This document shows, in pieces, positions 63,668-64,000 of a DNA stretch of 64,000 bases. The notes under the pieces are model-generated. The model was not told the origin of the DNA. It saw only the letters and a program-made list of their open reading frames with translations, and searched no databases. The position numbers and the translations under genes were made by a program. The stretch comes from Pascua guehoae (taxonomy: Eukaryota; Basidiomycota; Tremellomycetes; Trichosporonales; Trichosporonaceae), in assembly GCA_001600415.1 (NCBI GenBank), contig BCJX01000002.1, forward strand, positions 388,413 through 452,412, written 5' to 3'. Position 1 is the first letter of the stretch; each line of letters opens with the position of its first letter.

Positions 63668-64000
63668 TCACTCCACCCTCCTCCGCATAAACATGGTCGC
63701 CTGCGGATTCTCATTGTATCGGGGACACTCCTCGTACCCCTGCCGCCTGTAAAACTTGATCGCCGCGAGCAAGTCGTCCTTTGTGTCGAGGTACGTGTAC
63801 TCGTAGCCGAGCTCGGCGGCAAACGCGTGCAGCTCGGCGAGGAGGCGGTCCGCGACGCGCCCTCCTGCGGGGCCGCGGTGCGAGGGCGCGACGTACAGCC
63901 GCTTGACCTCGGCCGCCCCCGGCGTCGGCAGCGGGCGGAGGATGATGCAGCCGACCACCGACGCGGTGTCTTCTCCCTCGCCATCGACGTCGGCAGCGCG
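63668..64000 (-). CDS. GNAT-family N-acetyltransferase, C-terminal part (runs off window)
   Basis: The frame is open to the last base, so the 5' end lies beyond 64000; about 110 residues are present. The GNAT core is visible: VVGCIILRPLP, the strand-4/loop AAEVKRLYVAPSHRGPAGGRVADRLLAELHAFAAELGY (acetyl-CoA pyrophosphate loop R-G-x-A-G-G), then YLDTKDDLLAAIKFYRRQGYEECPRYNENPQATMFMRRRVE. Transfers an acetyl group from acetyl-CoA to an amine; substrate unknown. Any further introns are outside the window. Confidence 0.85.
   Translation of the reverse strand, partial: RAADVDGEGEDTASVVGCIILRPLPTPGAAEVKRLYVAPSHRGPAGGRVADRLLAELHAFAAELGYEYTYLDTKDDLLAAIKFYRRQGYEECPRYNENPQATMFMRRRVE

Overview
The window is a GC-rich, intron-dense fungal nuclear contig. 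Most protein genes are cut by many introns of about 45-60 nt with GTRNGY donors and CTAAC/CTGAC branch sites a few bases before the acceptor AG. The families present (division 1 chitin synthase, sugar porter, OPT transporter, GH1 beta-glucosidase, Kre9/KNH-like GPI protein, GT17 glycosyltransferase) and the architecture fit a basidiomycete yeast. Tremellomycetes, perhaps Trichosporonales, is my inference; no rRNA or marker gene confirms it. I assembled exon models by hand from splice sites, reading phase and family similarity. For every spliced model the exon lengths sum to a multiple of three, except the GST fragment and the SUMO-like gene, which are incomplete.

Layout. 0-4.4 kb: 5' exon of a glutathione transferase-like gene (-) and a membrane-anchored SGNH hydrolase (+). 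4.4-7.1 kb: a cluster of short inverted-repeat elements. 7.1-11.2 kb: a 21-exon chitin synthase (-). 11.2-18.2 kb: mostly gene-poor, with a tRNA-Gly(GCC), a 124-bp palindromic MITE and minisatellites. 18.3-19.4 kb: intronless GT17 transferase (+). 19.6-20.2 kb: a tandem duplication with a MITE inserted in one copy. 24.1-25.3 kb: GPI-anchored KNH-like protein (+). 26.8-27.8 kb: tandem repeats running into the 3' end of an intronless FMN-dependent 2-hydroxyacid oxidase/monooxygenase (-, to 29.1 kb). 31.1-32.2 kb: unknown single-pass membrane protein (+). 32.5-33.1 kb: a SUMO-like-domain gene (-) broken by a 75-base assembly gap. 34.3-35.4 kb: intronless L-asparaginase II (-). 36.2-36.7 kb: two tRNA-Ala(AGC).

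39.1-41.1 kb: sugar transporter (+). 42.3-44.3 kb: AhpC/TSA-like protein with a long disordered N-terminus (+). 44.8-45.9 kb: Bos1-type SNARE (-). 46.2-55.6 kb: a run of four metabolic genes: a C45 (isopenicillin-N-acyltransferase-like) Ntn hydrolase (-), an FAD-dependent oxidoreductase (-), a fused 3-hydroxyisobutyrate-dehydrogenase-like protein (+) and an OPT peptide transporter (-). A tRNA-Leu(CAG) lies between the last two, and a third tRNA-Ala(AGC) sits inside an OPT intron. 57.7-58.2 kb: an 89-aa mitochondrial NDUFA4/B12D-like protein (+). 58.8-59.3 kb: a pair of unexplained palindromes with shared flanks. 60.4-63.0 kb: GH1 beta-glucosidase (+). 63.7-64.0 kb: GNAT acetyltransferase running off the end (-).

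No single locus is clearly a new system. The most interesting signals are the MITE family with a related near-empty site, the three tRNA-Ala genes with nearly identical exons but unrelated introns (one nested in the OPT gene), the paired palindromes, and the C45/FAD/dehydrogenase/OPT gene run, which looks like a small uptake-and-catabolism neighbourhood.
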